Assembly: GCA_023512255.1 (NCBI GenBank)
Contig: JAILZY010000042.1
Span: 1 to 30,288, forward strand
Reading direction: 5' to 3'
Length of the DNA stretch: 30,288 bases
Origin: a bacterium
Lineage (GTDB): Bacteria > SZUA-182 > DTGQ01
Each line of letters starts with the position of its first letter. Position 1 is the stretch's first letter. The notes under the pieces are model-generated. The model did no database searches. It saw nothing but the letters and a program-made list of their open reading frames with translations, and was not told the DNA's origin. Positions 6,906-15,702 of the stretch are shown here, piece by piece. The position numbers and the translations under genes are program-made.

Positions 6906-9860
6906 ATGAGAATTCCACTTTCTACCTATCGATTGCAATTTACCCCTTCTTTTGGCTTCAGGGAAGCCGGGGGAGAGGGTGGGATTGTAGAGTATCTTTC
7001 GCAGCTTGGGATATCCGATATTTACGCTTCCCCTATCTTTAAAGCCAGAGCAGGCTCTCAGCACGGCTATGATGTGGTTGATCCGAATCAGCTCAATCCT
7101 GAGCTTGGCAGTATGAAAGATTTCGAGGAGCTTATCCAGGAGGTCAAAGACCGCGGTATGGGATGGATTCAGGATTTTGTGCCTAACCACATGGCTTTTG
7201 ACAGTGAGAATCAAATGCTTATGCATGTTCTGGAGAATGGCCCGTCTTCGGAATACTTTGACTTTTTCGATATCGAATGGGTTCATCCTTTTGAGCCGAG
7301 CATCAGTGGCCGCGTGCTGGCTCCTTTTTTGAGAAGCCTCTATGGAGACTCCTTAGAGAAGGGAAAAATAAAACTAAGATACGATGCCGGTGGATTTTCG
7401 ATCAATTACTATAGCCTGAAATTTCCGCTTAGGATAGAGTCATACGCCACTGTGCTGACCCATGATCATGGGTTGAGAAAGTTGAAGAAGAAGCTTGGTA
7501 GATCTCATCCCGATTTCATCAAACTGCTCGGTGTGCTCTATGTTCTCAAAACCCTCTCTTCAGAAGAGGATGCCAGTGAGCGGGCCGATCAGGTAGCCTT
7601 TGTGAAGAGAATGCTGTGGGATATCTATACTGAAAATGAGGAAGTGAGGAAGGTTATTAATGAGAATATTAAGGCCTTGAATGGGAAGAGGGGAGAGGCT
7701 GAAAGTTTTAATTCCCTAGATAATATTCTCTCGGAGCAGCTATTTAGGTTATCTTTTTGGAAAGTGGCTAATGAGGAGATAAATTATCGGAGGTTTTTTA
7801 ACATCAATGAACTTATCTCTTTGAAAATGGAGGAAAAGCAAGTTTTCCACCGCTTTCATTCGCTCATCCTGGCCCTGCTTAAGGCCGAGCGGATCAGCGG
7901 GTTGAGGGTGGATCACCTCGATGGACTATATAACCCGGCAGAGTACCTGGAGCGGCTGAGGGCGGAAATCGGGCCGGACACCTATCTGGTGGTTGAAAAG
8001 ATTTTGGGCATGAACGAAGAGCTCCTCTCCTCATGGCCGATTCAAGGGACAACCGGATACGATTTTCTTAATCATCTAAATGAGCTTTTTTGCGATAGGA
8101 GATGCGGACAGAGATTCCAGGAAATATACTCTGATTTTACCGGCTTGAATATCCCGTATGAAACCATACTTTATGAAAAAAAGCGACTGATTATTGAGAA
8201 AAACATGGCCGGAGATGTAGATGCTCTGGCTAGGCTTTTGAAGAGAATTTCCATTAAAGACCGATATGGAAGTGATATTACCCTAAACAGCCTTAAAAAA
8301 GCTATCGTTGAGCTTCTGGCCCTTTTTCCGATTTATCGGACCTATATCAGCTATCATGTTTTCAATGTATCTGATCGTCTTTATATAAGCCAGACGATTA
8401 GAAAAGCGCGAAAGAAAGAGCCTGACTTGGTGTATGAGTTTAACTTTATCGAACAGTTTCTCCTCTTGGCCTTTAGGGACTCTCAAACTGAGGAGGAGAA
8501 GAAGGAGTGGATCAACTTTACTATGAGGTTTCAACAACTCACGGGTCCTCTGATGGCTAAGGGGCTTGAGGATACCACTTTTTATGTCTACAATCGTCTA
8601 CTGTCACTCAATGAGGTTGGGGGAGATCCGAGTCAGTTTGGAATTACAGTAGAGGAATTCCATGAGTTTAATTCCAAAAGAGCTCGGCTTTGGCCTTATT
8701 CGATGAATGCCACGGCAACTCATGATACCAAGCGGGGTGAAGATGCTAGAGCCAGGATCAATGTCCTGTCAGAGCTGCCCGAGGAGTGGGAAGAAAAGCT
8801 AAAATCATGGAGCATGATCAATAAATCCAGGAAGTTATGGTCGAGTAACGGCCATATTCCCATTCCTGACCGCAATGATGAATATTTTCTCTATCAGACC
8901 CTTATCGGTGCCTTTCCCTTTGATGAAAATGAGTATCCAAATCTAATCGAGCGGATAAAAAACTACATCATCAAGGCCATTAGGGAGGCTAAGGTTCACA
9001 CTGCCTGGATAGAGCCAGATACCGAATACGAGCAGGGGTTTAGTTCCTTTATTGACCAGATTCTGAACTCATCAGAGCAGAATCAATTTTTAGCGGATTT
9101 TTTGCCATTTCAAAAGAAGATAGCTTTCTATGGCGTCTTGAATTCCTTGTCTCAAACCCTGATTAAAATCACCTCCCCTGGCTTGCCTGACTTTTACCAG
9201 GGGACGGAGCTTTGGGATTTTAGCCTGGTTGATCCTGATAATCGCCGACCTGTTGACTTCCGAAAGAGAAAGAAGCTTTTGCAGAGAATCAGAGGGGTTG
9301 GGGAGGATGAAATTTTAGGCTTCATTGAGGAGCTTCTGGCAAACAAAGAGGACGGGAGTATCAAGTTCTTTCTGATCTTTCGAGCGCTTAGGGTGCGGGG
9401 GGAGAAAAGAGATATCTTCCAGCAGGGAGAATATCTTCCCCTGGGGGTAGGGGGAAGATGGAGGGAGCATATCGTTGCTTTTGCCAGGAGGATGCCACCG
9501 TCTAATGAGTCTGAGGAGATGGCCAATAGACAGATGTCTGATAGCCGCCGTCCAGGACCCGATAGCTGCCGTCCAGGATCAGGTAAAAAAGAAGAGGATG
9601 ACTGGGTTATTACTATTGCCCCAAGGCTTTTGACTTCTCTGGTTAGGGAGGGCGAATACCCCTTGGGCCGTAAGGTGTGGGATGATACCTATCTTATACT
9701 CTCAGAAGGAAGCCCTTGCCGGTGGAAGGAGGCTATAGCTGGCCAGGAGGTTACCAGCGGGCCGGAAGGTCTTCTGATCGCCGATGCTCTGAAATATTTT
9801 CCGGTAGCTTTGCTCATCAGCCAGGGAGAGGGAGCAAGCAAAAGTTTAAGGGAAGAATGA
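6906..9860 (+). CDS. treY: Malto-oligosyltrehalose synthase
   Basis: Cytosolic GH13 isomerase that converts the reducing-end alpha-1,4 linkage of maltodextrin to alpha,alpha-1,1. Its product is the substrate of TreZ. 984 aa, at the long end for the family. The N-terminus (IPLSTYRLQF, DIYASPIFKARAGSQHGYDVVD) is the TreY signature. Catalytic residues are visible: Asp336 in GLRVDHLDGL, Glu364 in YLVVEKILG, and Asp about 607 in TATHDTKRGED. PGLPDFYQGTELWDFSLVDPDNRRPVD near the C-terminus is also typical. Start ATG 6906 has GGAGG 6 nt upstream; GTG 6903 would be only 3 nt away. Near residues 865-892 there is a low-complexity insert containing a 21-nt in-frame tandem duplication (9540-9581, encoding DSRRPGP then DSCRPGS). 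It probably forms a harmless surface loop. Confidence 0.95.
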   Translation: MRIPLSTYRLQFTPSFGFREAGGEGGIVEYLSQLGISDIYASPIFKARAGSQHGYDVVDPNQLNPELGSMKDFEELIQEVKDRGMGWIQDFVPNHMAFDSENQMLMHVLENGPSSEYFDFFDIEWVHPFEPSISGRVLAPFLRSLYGDSLEKGKIKLRYDAGGFSINYYSLKFPLRIESYATVLTHDHGLRKLKKKLGRSHPDFIKLLGVLYVLKTLSSEEDASERADQVAFVKRMLWDIYTENEEVRKVINENIKALNGKRGEAESFNSLDNILSEQLFRLSFWKVANEEINYRRFFNINELISLKMEEKQVFHRFHSLILALLKAERISGLRVDHLDGLYNPAEYLERLRAEIGPDTYLVVEKILGMNEELLSSWPIQGTTGYDFLNHLNELFCDRRCGQRFQEIYSDFTGLNIPYETILYEKKRLIIEKNMAGDVDALARLLKRISIKDRYGSDITLNSLKKAIVELLALFPIYRTYISYHVFNVSDRLYISQTIRKARKKEPDLVYEFNFIEQFLLLAFRDSQTEEEKKEWINFTMRFQQLTGPLMAKGLEDTTFYVYNRLLSLNEVGGDPSQFGITVEEFHEFNSKRARLWPYSMNATATHDTKRGEDARARINVLSELPEEWEEKLKSWSMINKSRKLWSSNGHIPIPDRNDEYFLYQTLIGAFPFDENEYPNLIERIKNYIIKAIREAKVHTAWIEPDTEYEQGFSSFIDQILNSSEQNQFLADFLPFQKKIAFYGVLNSLSQTLIKITSPGLPDFYQGTELWDFSLVDPDNRRPVDFRKRKKLLQRIRGVGEDEILGFIEELLANKEDGSIKFFLIFRALRVRGEKRDIFQQGEYLPLGVGGRWREHIVAFARRMPPSNESEEMANRQMSDSRRPGPDSCRPGSGKKEEDDWVITIAPRLLTSLVREGEYPLGRKVWDDTYLILSEGSPCRWKEAIAGQEVTSGPEGLLIADALKYFPVALLISQGEGASKSLREE

Positions 9861-9939
9861 AGCCTATTATCTTTTTATATTGTCGGCCTTTAAATTCATT
9901 ATCTTCACCTTTTTATTATATGCCATCCTTACAGAATAA

Positions 9940-10044
9940 CTACACTTTTGCAGAAATTTCTTATCGCCTTGAAATCCTTGAAAGTTACCTCTAATAGCAA
10001 ATCCAATAAAATCAAGGCCTTGGAGAAAAAGTGCAAAAGCATAG
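9940..10044 (-). repeat. Dispersed inverted-repeat element, family 3, copy A
   Basis: About 105 bp with imperfect terminal inverted repeats: CTACACTTTTGCAG at the left, and CTATGCTTTTGCAC on the opposite strand at the right. On the minus strand it aligns along most of its length with 22358-22467. Shared blocks include CTTTTTCTCC, TGGATTTG, AACTTTCAA and ATTTCTGCAAAAGTG. The size, terminal repeats and dispersal suggest a MITE-like or hairpin repeat without coding capacity. Confidence 0.8.
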
Positions 10045-10258
10045 AGAATAATAAGAGAAATACCCCCTCATTAGGTCAGAAAATCTAGCTGTCTTTTTCC
10101 TGAGCTCGCCTTATTCTATCATTTACTATATAAAAACAATATTTTTATACTATCATTAAATTTTAAATATACAAAAATTTTATAGTAATTCTAAATATAT
10201 AAAATTAAAATCATTTAATCTCTTTTGGAGATTATATTTAGATAATTTAATTTTTAGC

Positions 10259-10287
10259 TTGAAATTAGATCCAGTTTGGATTATCAT
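10259..10287 (+). promoter_or_regulatory. Possible sigma-70 promoter for the cas operon
   Basis: TTGAAA (10259-10264), a 17-nt gap, then TATCAT (10282-10287), pointing toward cas6 about 215 nt downstream. The surroundings are AT-rich, so chance matches are likely. The inverted-repeat element lies between this promoter and cas6. Confidence 0.3.
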
Positions 10288-10360
10288 TTTTATTAAATGT
10301 TGGATAATACTCCAAGGGGTCTTTTCCTGAGCTAAATTTCTTAAAAAATATTATAACATA

Positions 10361-10478
10361 CTCGCTCTTATATATCAGACACCATAAACCCTATATCAGA
10401 ACAACTATAAACCCTCGAAGAGGCTTAGCTCTTATTAGGGTTATGTCTCTTAAATGGTAACTAATAAATAAGAGCGAA
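10361..10478 (+). repeat. Dispersed inverted-repeat element, family 1, copy A
   Basis: About 118 bp. The ends TCGCTCTTAT (10362-10371) and ATAAGAGCGA (10468-10477) are a perfect 10-bp inverted repeat. A second inner pair, CATAAACCCT and AGGGTTATG, allows a long hairpin. The first 72 nt recur at 30211-30288 with few differences, so this is a mobile or dispersed unit, not a local hairpin. It ends 23 nt before the cas6 ATG and may affect its transcription. Confidence 0.85.
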
Positions 10479-10501
10479 CATAATTAAAGAGAGTATCCAT
10501 T

Positions 10502-11284
10502 ATGAGAATAACTGTCTCTCTATCGGCCGAAAAAAACGTAGTTCTCCCCTTTGAGCACAATCAACTTATCCAGGGAATGATTTACCATAATCTTCCCCCG
10601 GAAAGTGCAACTAGGCTTCATCAGGAAGGATTTCTGCATCAGAAAAGAAGATTTAAGCTTTTTACCTTTTCTCGGATTCTCAGCAGCCCTCTAGTAGATA
10701 ATTACGCCAAACAATTTATCTTTTCGAAAACTATCAAGTTTGTCATAGCCTCTCCTATTGGCTGGTTTATGCAGGATCTGGCCGAGCATCTGATCAGGCA
10801 GGAGTTTGTGATCCTTGGGCAGAATAAACTTCGGCCAGAGTCTATCAATATTCATCACCTGCCTAGAAGTTTTCCTGAAAAGATAAAGATTACCATGTTA
10901 TCCCCCATAACGGTCTACAGTACCATGCAAAGAGGAGATGGTCGGAAAAAAACCTATTATTTCTCTCCCTTCGAGCCGGAGTTTTCAGAGCAGATCGAGG
11001 CTAACATCAAGAAAAAGTTCGAAATTTTGCATCTTGAAAAATGTGATTATTCCCTATCGATAACTCCTCTTTTTTCTGGAAATAAAAATGAGCGGATCCT
11101 GATATATAAAGACTTTCTTATTAAAGCCTGGGATGGAATGTATGAGCTTAAGGGCTCGCCTGAGCTAATAGCCATAGCTTACAATACTGGTCTTGGGGCT
11201 AAGAATTCACAAGGGTTTGGCTGCTTTGAATTGGCTCCTGATCAGGAGAGTAATCAAAAGAAGAATGAGGATCAGTGGAGATGA
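10502..11284 (+). CDS. cas6: CRISPR endoribonuclease Cas6
   Basis: Metal-independent RNase that cuts CRISPR precursor RNA in each repeat and normally stays on the crRNA 3' end. 260 aa, normal size. It begins MRITVSLSAEKN and shows the ferredoxin-like pattern of the family. The C-terminal glycine-rich loop is GLGAKNSQGFGCFE (about 233-246). A candidate catalytic His is not obvious: His24, His40 and His46 are possible, but I cannot assign one. It is the first gene of a tightly coupled operon, and its TGA overlaps the cas8b ATG by 4 nt. Its presence implies that processed crRNAs are, or were, made here. Confidence 0.92.
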   Translation: MRITVSLSAEKNVVLPFEHNQLIQGMIYHNLPPESATRLHQEGFLHQKRRFKLFTFSRILSSPLVDNYAKQFIFSKTIKFVIASPIGWFMQDLAEHLIRQEFVILGQNKLRPESINIHHLPRSFPEKIKITMLSPITVYSTMQRGDGRKKTYYFSPFEPEFSEQIEANIKKKFEILHLEKCDYSLSITPLFSGNKNERILIYKDFLIKAWDGMYELKGSPELIAIAYNTGLGAKNSQGFGCFELAPDQESNQKKNEDQWR

Positions 11285-13308
11285 TCGGGGCTTTAAAGAA
11301 AATTGGAGATGCGGTCTTACAGGAGGCGAGGGAAGCCAGCTTTCTGGATAATCTAATAGCACCGCTGAATATCAAGGGCAAAAACAACAAGCCATTGTAT
11401 ATTGGAATCGTAGAATTCAACCTTGATGATGATCTGCTCACCATTTCCTTTGAGCCCATGAATGAGGAAACACCTAGAAAGTTTCTCTGGATCGGTAATG
11501 TGGAAACTGCCAATAGCCCGCAGGACCGACTGACCACTAACAATGTGGACTATCTATTTTCTCAGACTATTCCTAATCTGGGAAGATTTTTGCCGGATGG
11601 TAGTCTGAAAGATGATCTCCTGAAGATTAGGGATAGATTTTTCTATGACCTAGGTAAACAAAAGGGGGCTGACAAACGGTACCGATTTATTCTTAATCTC
11701 AGTAAGCTTACTGGCTATAAGCTTGCTAGCTATTGGAAAGATTACCCAGGATCGGACTGGGAGGATGGGGCCAGGGAATATCCGTTGAATGGCAGGCTGA
11801 TGCTCAAGACGATTTCCCAGCATTTTTGGGGATGGGTTAGGGAGAGTCAAGGGCTGTCCCGCAAAGAGGTCTCTCTATTTACCGTCAAGATTAATGGAGC
11901 AAATGTCCGGGAATTTGAAGACTATATAACCTATCTTCTGTGGAAAAAACAGGAAGGGGCCTTCAGACGAACTCGGCTGTCTGTCTGTCATATCTGTGGA
12001 CAGCAAGAGCAGGTATCATCAGATACTACCAAACTCGAGTTCAGCTATTATATAACCGATAAGATCGGATTCTCTTCAGAATTGGGCGGAGAGCGCAATT
12101 TTTATAAGAATCTTTCATTCTGCCGTCGATGCTATCATTCTCTGATTGTTAGTGAGAGTTTTGTAAAGAATTTTCTCTCTACCCGCCTGGCTAATCAAAA
12201 TGTCTATCTGATTCCCGAGTTTCTCTTGCCGTTTCGTGGATCTCTTCTGAAATGGGCTCAGTGGCTGCGAGCCTCTTTTGAGGCGACCATCAGACCGAAT
12301 GGTCATAAAAACTTTCTCAATCAGTCTGCTGCTTTTTGGGAACTGGCTGCTAGCCCGGAATATCCAGGTGATCCTTTGATCAACATGCTGTTTTGGCAAA
12401 AATCACAGGCCGAATTCAAGGTTTTGAAGCTTATCGAAGATGTATCTTTCCGGCGGCTTTTGACCATGCAAAAGATATCGGAGGATATTTCCACTGTGGG
12501 CAGGAGGTTTTTTGGAGGGAAGAATACCCGGTGGGAGCTTTGGCTGAATAATATCTACTACCTCTTTCCTGTAAGGGCTGATAAGAAAAGAAACCCTTAT
12601 GAATTCAAAAAAATTTTAGACTTTTACGACGCTTTTTTCACTGGCAGAAAAATAGAATACACCTTTTTAATTCAGCAGTTTATACAACTGGCCAGGGTTT
12701 GTCGCCAGGATCAGGGAGAGCAGTTTAATCTAGGAAGAGATGGAAACGGCGATCAGACACTGGTCATTTCGATGCTGAAGGCTAACCTTTTATTACTCTA
12801 TCTGAGGAGAATAGGGATGTTGAAAGGGGGGTGGATGGAAATGGAAGGGCTTAAATTTCTAGAAGAGTTTCCCGAGGAGGTCCGTGAGTTTGCTAGGGAG
12901 ATGAAATACAGTGTTGAGCAGGTGGCGCTTTTCGGACTAGGAATTTTGATGGGGGAGGTAGGCAGCGCTCAATTTAATGCCAGGATCAAAAATAAACCAA
13001 TTTTGGAAAAATTAAACTTTCAGGGTATGAGAGCCGAAAGGCTGATCGGATTCAGCAACGAGATCTTTGCCAGATTGAGGCAATATCAGAGATTGTCCTT
13101 TGAAAATGAGAGAATGTTTGCCGGGGTAAAAAAATTGCTCGATGAGCGGATTAATGCCTGGCCCTTAAACTCTCAGCAGAATGTTTTCTACATTTTATCT
13201 GGTTATGCTTATCGAACCAATAAAATCATATCTTCAGCCAAAAATTTTGAGATTAAAAATTTTGAGATTAATGGAGAGTCGGTTAAGGAAGAGGTTTTTC
13301 AGCCATGA
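11281..13308 (+). CDS. cas8b: Type I-B Cascade large subunit Cas8b (Csh1/TM1802-like)
   Basis: Large subunit of the DNA-targeting Cascade complex, expected to recognise the PAM. 675 aa. Visible features are the N-terminal IGALKKIGDAVLQ and a zinc-finger-like set of cysteines: C236/C239 in VCHICGQ and C281/C284 in SFCRRCYHS. A helix-rich C-terminal third follows. I chose ATG 11281 because it forms a 4-nt ATGA overlap with the cas6 stop. GTG 11275 is an alternative that adds two residues. The 3' end overlaps the cas7 start in the same way. The Csh1 assignment rests on the neighbours and the cysteine layout more than on a strong motif. A strong in-frame internal start lies at 12817. Confidence 0.88.
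   Translation: MIGALKKIGDAVLQEAREASFLDNLIAPLNIKGKNNKPLYIGIVEFNLDDDLLTISFEPMNEETPRKFLWIGNVETANSPQDRLTTNNVDYLFSQTIPNLGRFLPDGSLKDDLLKIRDRFFYDLGKQKGADKRYRFILNLSKLTGYKLASYWKDYPGSDWEDGAREYPLNGRLMLKTISQHFWGWVRESQGLSRKEVSLFTVKINGANVREFEDYITYLLWKKQEGAFRRTRLSVCHICGQQEQVSSDTTKLEFSYYITDKIGFSSELGGERNFYKNLSFCRRCYHSLIVSESFVKNFLSTRLANQNVYLIPEFLLPFRGSLLKWAQWLRASFEATIRPNGHKNFLNQSAAFWELAASPEYPGDPLINMLFWQKSQAEFKVLKLIEDVSFRRLLTMQKISEDISTVGRRFFGGKNTRWELWLNNIYYLFPVRADKKRNPYEFKKILDFYDAFFTGRKIEYTFLIQQFIQLARVCRQDQGEQFNLGRDGNGDQTLVISMLKANLLLLYLRRIGMLKGGWMEMEGLKFLEEFPEEVREFAREMKYSVEQVALFGLGILMGEVGSAQFNARIKNKPILEKLNFQGMRAERLIGFSNEIFARLRQYQRLSFENERMFAGVKKLLDERINAWPLNSQQNVFYILSGYAYRTNKIISSAKNFEIKNFEINGESVKEEVFQP
12817..13308 (+). 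CDS. cas11b: Probable Cas11b small subunit, internal start within cas8b
   Basis: ATG 12817 is in frame with cas8b (codon 513) and is preceded by GAGGAG (12804-12809) with an ideal 7-nt gap. The resulting 163-aa product (MLKGGWMEMEGLKF to KEEVFQP) is predicted by eye to be mostly alpha-helical and has the usual size of a Cas11 small subunit. Independent translation of Cas11 from the 3' part of the large-subunit gene is established for types I-B, I-C and I-D. That this start is used here is inference from the Shine-Dalgarno and frame alone. Confidence 0.55.
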   Translation: MLKGGWMEMEGLKFLEEFPEEVREFAREMKYSVEQVALFGLGILMGEVGSAQFNARIKNKPILEKLNFQGMRAERLIGFSNEIFARLRQYQRLSFENERMFAGVKKLLDERINAWPLNSQQNVFYILSGYAYRTNKIISSAKNFEIKNFEINGESVKEEVFQP

Positions 13309-14267
13309 CCACGGGCAGTATAACTAAATCGATAACGCACAACAGTGATATTTTATTTATCTATGATGCCAGAGAAACAAATCCCAATGGGGATCCTGAC
13401 GATGAAAACAGACCGCGAATGGACTATGAAACTTCTCGAAATTTGGTAAGCGATGTCAGACTGAAGAGATATATCAGGGATTATTTGCAGGACTATAAGG
13501 GGCAGGATATCTTTGTGGCCAAGGTTGATAATCGAGCGCTCAATGTTACCGAAAGGCTAGAGTCACTCTTTTCTGCTTATCGAGAGGATTACACTCAAGA
13601 GCTCAATTTGACTAAGCTTGAGAAAAAGCATATTGACTGGCTTCTTTCACGGCTGATCGATGTCCGCTTTTTCGGGGCCACGATGCCCATCAAGGGCAAG
13701 GAGGGAGCAGGAGCCTCGGCTACCCTGACCGGGCCGATTCAGTTCAACTGGGGATATTCCTTGAATAAGGTGGAACTTTTGGAGTCAAGCTCTATCACCT
13801 CACATTTTAGTTCAGATACCGAGAAGATTCAAGGCGCCATTGGCAAGGACTGGCGGCTCTATTACTCACTGGTTGCCTTTCATGGGATTATCAGTGCCAA
13901 AAGGGCCGAGAGAACATTTTTGAACGACGATGATCTGGCGCTTTTCGATGAATCGATGATTAAGGCCATTCCCTTGGAGGCAACTACCCGAAGCAAGATC
14001 GGCCAAACCCCAAGGCTGTATATCCGCATAGAGTATAATGATAGTTATACCTTTCTCGGAGATTTGAGAGAGTGGGTCAGTCTGGACAAAACAGAAGGAT
14101 TAAGAGATATCAGTGACTTTACCCTTGATCTTGGCCAGCTAAGAGCTTTGGTGAACAAAGAGATCGACAGGATTGCCCAAATTATATTTTGGCAGCACCC
14201 TGATCTTAAAATTCTCGGATGGAGAGAGGATGATCACTTTCAGGGCAAATTGATAGTTTTAGACTAA
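13305..14267 (+). CDS. cas7: Type I-B Cascade backbone Cas7 (Csh2)
   Basis: Backbone subunit that polymerises along the crRNA spacer in Cascade. 320 aa, usual size. The N-terminal family signature reads ARETNPNGDPDDENRPRMD (about 22-40), followed by LVSDVRLKRYIRDYL. RFFGATMPIKG and LTGPIQFNWGYS in the middle are also typical of Csh2/Csd2 proteins, as is the glycine-containing centre. The ATG overlaps the cas8b stop (ATGA, 13305-13308), so the two are translationally coupled. The next gene, cas5, is separated by an unusual 250-nt repeat-rich gap. Confidence 0.93.
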   Translation: MTTGSITKSITHNSDILFIYDARETNPNGDPDDENRPRMDYETSRNLVSDVRLKRYIRDYLQDYKGQDIFVAKVDNRALNVTERLESLFSAYREDYTQELNLTKLEKKHIDWLLSRLIDVRFFGATMPIKGKEGAGASATLTGPIQFNWGYSLNKVELLESSSITSHFSSDTEKIQGAIGKDWRLYYSLVAFHGIISAKRAERTFLNDDDLALFDESMIKAIPLEATTRSKIGQTPRLYIRIEYNDSYTFLGDLREWVSLDKTEGLRDISDFTLDLGQLRALVNKEIDRIAQIIFWQHPDLKILGWREDDHFQGKLIVLD

Positions 14268-14519
14268 GCCAAAATAAATGGGCCGCGCCGGATGGACAAG
14301 CTGAGGCAAATAGGGTGCAAATATGTGTTGGGTTTGAGGCAAAGATTAGGGGGTAGGGTGAGAAAAGAGGGGTTAGGCAAGATTAAGGGCAGGTTGGCAA
14401 GGGGAGCAGATTAGCAAGTGGGCAGGTTGGCCAAGAGATGGGCTAGGTTTAAGTAAATAGAGGGCGCCAGAATTGGGCAGATGAGACAGGCAGATTGAGG
14501 CAGGCAGATTGAGGCAATG
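14268..14519 (+). repeat. Purine-rich degenerate repeat spacer between cas7 and cas5
   Basis: 252 nt with no gene, strongly G/A-rich on the + strand. It is made of drifting words such as GGCAGATTGAG, GGGCAGGTTGGC and GCAAGATTA. The clearest tandem units (CAGGCAGATTGAGG repeated) abut the cas5 start at 14490-14516. In most cas operons cas7 and cas5 abut or overlap, so an expanded repeat here is unusual and resembles the treZ-treY spacer in composition. Confidence 0.65.
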
Positions 14520-15296
14520 ATGGCAGGCAGTTTACTGGTCTTTGATCTTATCGGCAAATTAGCCCATTTTCGAAAATTTTATACTAACTCATCCTCTCTG
14601 ACCTATGACTTTCCTCCGCCAACCGCACTATGCGGTATGATCGCAGCTATCTTGGGAATTGAGCGAGATGTCTATTATGATCTCCTTTCGCCTGAGCGGA
14701 TACGGATGTCGGTCTCTATTCGTCAGCCTAGTCGTAAGGTTATGCAGACCATCAACTATATTCGGACAAATAAGAATGATTTTTCAAACCCTTACCATAT
14801 TCTGTCGAAATTCCTCAGCGGAGAGAGAGTGCCGTACCAGGTGCCATTGGAAGTTTTGCTTCCCCTGGAAGAGGGAGGCAGTCTCAGATATCGGGTCTAT
14901 TTCCAGCACACTGACGAGGCGATTATGAGGAATTTGAAGAACCGGATGAGCGCGGGGGCCAGTGTCTATCCTCTATACTTTGGAATATCAGAGTTTATCG
15001 CTGATTTTCGCTATCAGGGAGAGCGGGAGTATGAGCTGAGACAGGGCGTGGCTGAGCGGATTTCATCAGCAGTTAATGAAGAAAAGCTCAGTGAGCGGGG
15101 AATCAATATTTTAGCCTCTCAGGGCTGTCAATTCGTGAAAGAGCTTATGCCGGCTGCTTTCAGAGAGGGGCGAGAGCTTCGAAAAGTGTCGAGTTTTATC
15201 TATGAGCGATACGGTCGGCTGTTTGTGGCCGATCTCAGGGAATATGCGGTCGTATCATCAACTGAGGGCCCGGATGAGCAGGTTGTGTTTTTGTAG
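14520..15296 (+). CDS. cas5: Type I-B Cascade subunit Cas5
   Basis: Cascade subunit that caps the crRNA 5' handle. About 258 aa. The N-terminal family pattern is VFDLIGKLAHFRKFYTNSSS, then YDFPPPTALCGMIAAILG (about 28-45), the usual Cas5 PPrTaltGmiaa-like motif. RQPSRKVMQTINY follows. Two adjacent ATGs exist (14517 and 14520); the second leaves a better gap to GAGG (14511-14514), and either may be used. It is the last recognisable cas gene. In a complete I-B locus cas3 would follow, but here an inverted-repeat element begins 7 nt after the stop. Confidence 0.9.
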   Translation: MAGSLLVFDLIGKLAHFRKFYTNSSSLTYDFPPPTALCGMIAAILGIERDVYYDLLSPERIRMSVSIRQPSRKVMQTINYIRTNKNDFSNPYHILSKFLSGERVPYQVPLEVLLPLEEGGSLRYRVYFQHTDEAIMRNLKNRMSAGASVYPLYFGISEFIADFRYQGEREYELRQGVAERISSAVNEEKLSERGINILASQGCQFVKELMPAAFREGRELRKVSSFIYERYGRLFVADLREYAVVSSTEGPDEQVVFL

Positions 15297-15302
15297 CCGC
15301 CT

Positions 15303-15428
15303 TTTAGTGGTCTTTTCGCTGATAAAGTGCGCAAGCTGCGGCGGCGCAAGGTCCGCGAGCTACAATTGATGGCGTAATTGATCCGCTGCGCACTTTTGTT
15401 ACGCGCTTAGCGAAAGAATCTTTTAGGT
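15303..15428 (+). repeat. Dispersed inverted-repeat element, family 2, copy A
   Basis: About 126 bp. The left end TCTTTTCGCTGATAAAGTGC matches, inverted, the right end (GCGCACTTTTG, then AGCGAAAGA). The segment from TCTTTTCGCT through CAAGGTCCGC (15311-15356) recurs at 18403-18449 with only a few changes. The centre (CTACAATTGAT..GTAATTGATC) is also shared. It starts 7 nt after the cas5 stop. Confidence 0.85.
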
Positions 15429-15702
15429 TATTTGAGACTGCAATATCTGGCAGCTCCAAAATATCGGGATGGCTTCAGTAGTTTCTCTTTGTTTGAACCT
15501 AGGAGGAATTGAAATTAAGGTTGGAAGAGTGAAGAGTGCTTGTAAGGCTCTTAGAAGAGTGCTTACACAAGGCTCTTACATGATTTATGTAGCATACCTA
15601 GAGAGGTTTAGGTAGCATACCTAGAGAGAAATAAGATTCTTATTGCATACCTTGAGGTAGGAATTGAAATGATGAGGATAAGATGAGAATATATCAGCTT
15701 GT

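Larger units (their letters stand above)
9861..10501. other. AT-rich intergenic region before the cas operon
   Basis: 640 nt without a gene. It contains two inverted-repeat elements (annotated separately at 9940-10044 and 10361-10478), a very AT-rich centre (about 10120-10260) and a possible promoter at 10259-10287. No CRISPR repeats are visible here. Confidence 0.6.

Noticed and set aside
6690-7286. 198-codon minus-strand frame spanning the treZ-treY junction
   Set aside because: It lies antisense to two well-conserved genes and reads through the G-rich repeat spacer as Pro-rich low complexity.
10502-15296. CRISPR-associated transposon of type I-B
   Set aside because: No TnsA, TnsB, TnsC or TniQ/TnsD gene is visible in the window, so the Cas3-less state alone does not support this.
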